NCBI GenBank assembly: GCA_921293015.1 | Contig: OV121094.1 | Location: forward strand, 35,710,054 to 35,774,053 | Origin: Phorcus lineatus | Taxonomy: Eukaryota > Mollusca > Gastropoda > Trochida > Trochidae | DNA length: 64,000 nt | Direction of reading: 5' to 3' | Shown here: piece after piece, positions 63,106 through 64,000 of the stretch | Numbering within the stretch: the first letter of the stretch is position 1 | Layout of the letters: the number at the start of each line of letters is the position of its first letter | Notes under the pieces: generated by a model | Database searches by the model: none | What the model saw: the letters and a program-made list of their open reading frames with translations, nothing else | Told to the model about the DNA's origin: nothing | Made by a program: the position numbers and the translations under genes

Positions 63106-64000
63106 TCGCTATTTTAAAACACAAGAAACTTGATTCAACTTTACATTAATCGTGTATTTTTTTCTTAAAGTCAATATTAAATGAAATGAGCTATTATCCA
63201 TGGGCCAAAATTTAACTACATTTCTAACTAGCGCCAAATTTACTTGTTGATTTTAGTGGTTTTTTCATAAAAAAAATTCCAGAGACTTTGAAATTGTCAA
63301 TAAGGCTTCACTCGCCATTTGTATCTTTTATCTCAAATCAAACACGTCTGTTTTGTTACGCCAAAAAATGAATAATATACTGAAAAGAATACATTGTCAG
63401 TGAATCACAATCAACATGAATCATTCTTTAATCCAGAAAAGAACAAAGGTCTGCATTTATCACTTATGCAATTACCAATGATTTCCTTATCGAAATGAGT
63501 ATATATTAGCTAACCTTATGATTTAATGGTTAATATGAGGCTCTTGAACCAAAGCACTTGTTGTGGACATCAAAAACACCAACGCAAACTTCCTGTTCAA
63601 ACATATCCGTTGTAGCCAGGTAACGAAGAGTCCAGTTGATTCAAACTGTCACACATTTCCTGACATTGGCAAACAAATTGACTTACGGAACAGACAGAAG
63701 TGGCACGTTCAGTGGATTATCACTATTACATTAGATTGCTTTATCATATTATTGCGTATTGTGTATGTGTATTGTGTATTTTGCAAGTACGTATTCACGT
63801 ATCTATATCTACATTAGAAAGGGTTTGATCTTTACATTCCTGTTTATCTATGAATTATGTATCCACTTTTAGAGAATCAATTCGTTGATGTATTTTAGAG
63901 TTCTTAAATGAAGTAAGAAAGAAAATAACTTTTTCATAGTTAGATCATTAGAATCCATTCATTCTACCCAAGAAGGTAATTCATTTTCCTTAAATTATTT
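63106..64000. other. Non-coding window end
   Basis: No recognisable gene. The 84-codon plus-strand frame (63563-63817) has no identifiable domain and its second half is AT-driven. Confidence 0.4.

Overview
This looks like nuclear DNA of an animal, most likely a mollusc and perhaps a gastropod. It is AT-rich, has long non-coding stretches, split genes with GT-AG introns, SINE, LINE and DNA-transposon remains, and a pedal-peptide/orcokinin-like neuropeptide gene. A dispersed repeat opening with GTGAGTGAGT and a TIR-bounded element with ~150 bp tandem units also fit molluscan genomes. The species cannot be named from this window, and nothing prokaryotic is seen.

Layout: 1-16 kb is mostly unannotated AT-rich sequence with one tRNA-derived SINE (about 8.04-8.22 kb, minus strand) and a small 32 bp tandem array (15.3 kb). 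At 16.07-18.56 kb lies a ~2.5 kb minisatellite of about 103 units of 24 bp. It stays open in several frames on both strands, but I judge it non-coding. At 23.95-25.21 kb is the best-supported gene: the large 3' coding exon of a neuropeptide precursor with 14 identical 16-residue repeats plus variants. Its signal-peptide exon was not found. From 25.8 to 28.2 kb there are a local repeat pair, a second copy of the same SINE and a 22 bp minisatellite.

From about 32.7 to 57.2 kb the window holds an old direct duplication. Copy A (about 32.7-39.7 kb) and copy B (about 44.1-57.2 kb) share many collinear blocks. Copy B was enlarged by three insertions that copy A lacks: (i) about 2.2 kb at 47.2-49.6 kb with a GTGAGTGAGT repeat, a long inverted-repeat foldback element and a MITE-like element; (ii) a 5'-truncated, A-tailed LINE with a zinc-knuckle C-terminus of L1/Tx1 type (50.17-51.35 kb); (iii) about 4.1 kb at 52.1-56.45 kb holding a five-exon Crypton-type tyrosine recombinase gene on the minus strand, a ~150 bp palindrome just upstream of its start codon, and an ~850 bp element with perfect 12 bp inverted termini around a tandem array.

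57-64 kb contains more repeat fragments, a decayed mariner-like transposase and a second MITE copy. Only two loci have real protein-coding architecture: the neuropeptide precursor and the Crypton recombinase. The recombinase looks frameshifted three times in its catalytic half, while its upstream exons are all open and in phase.
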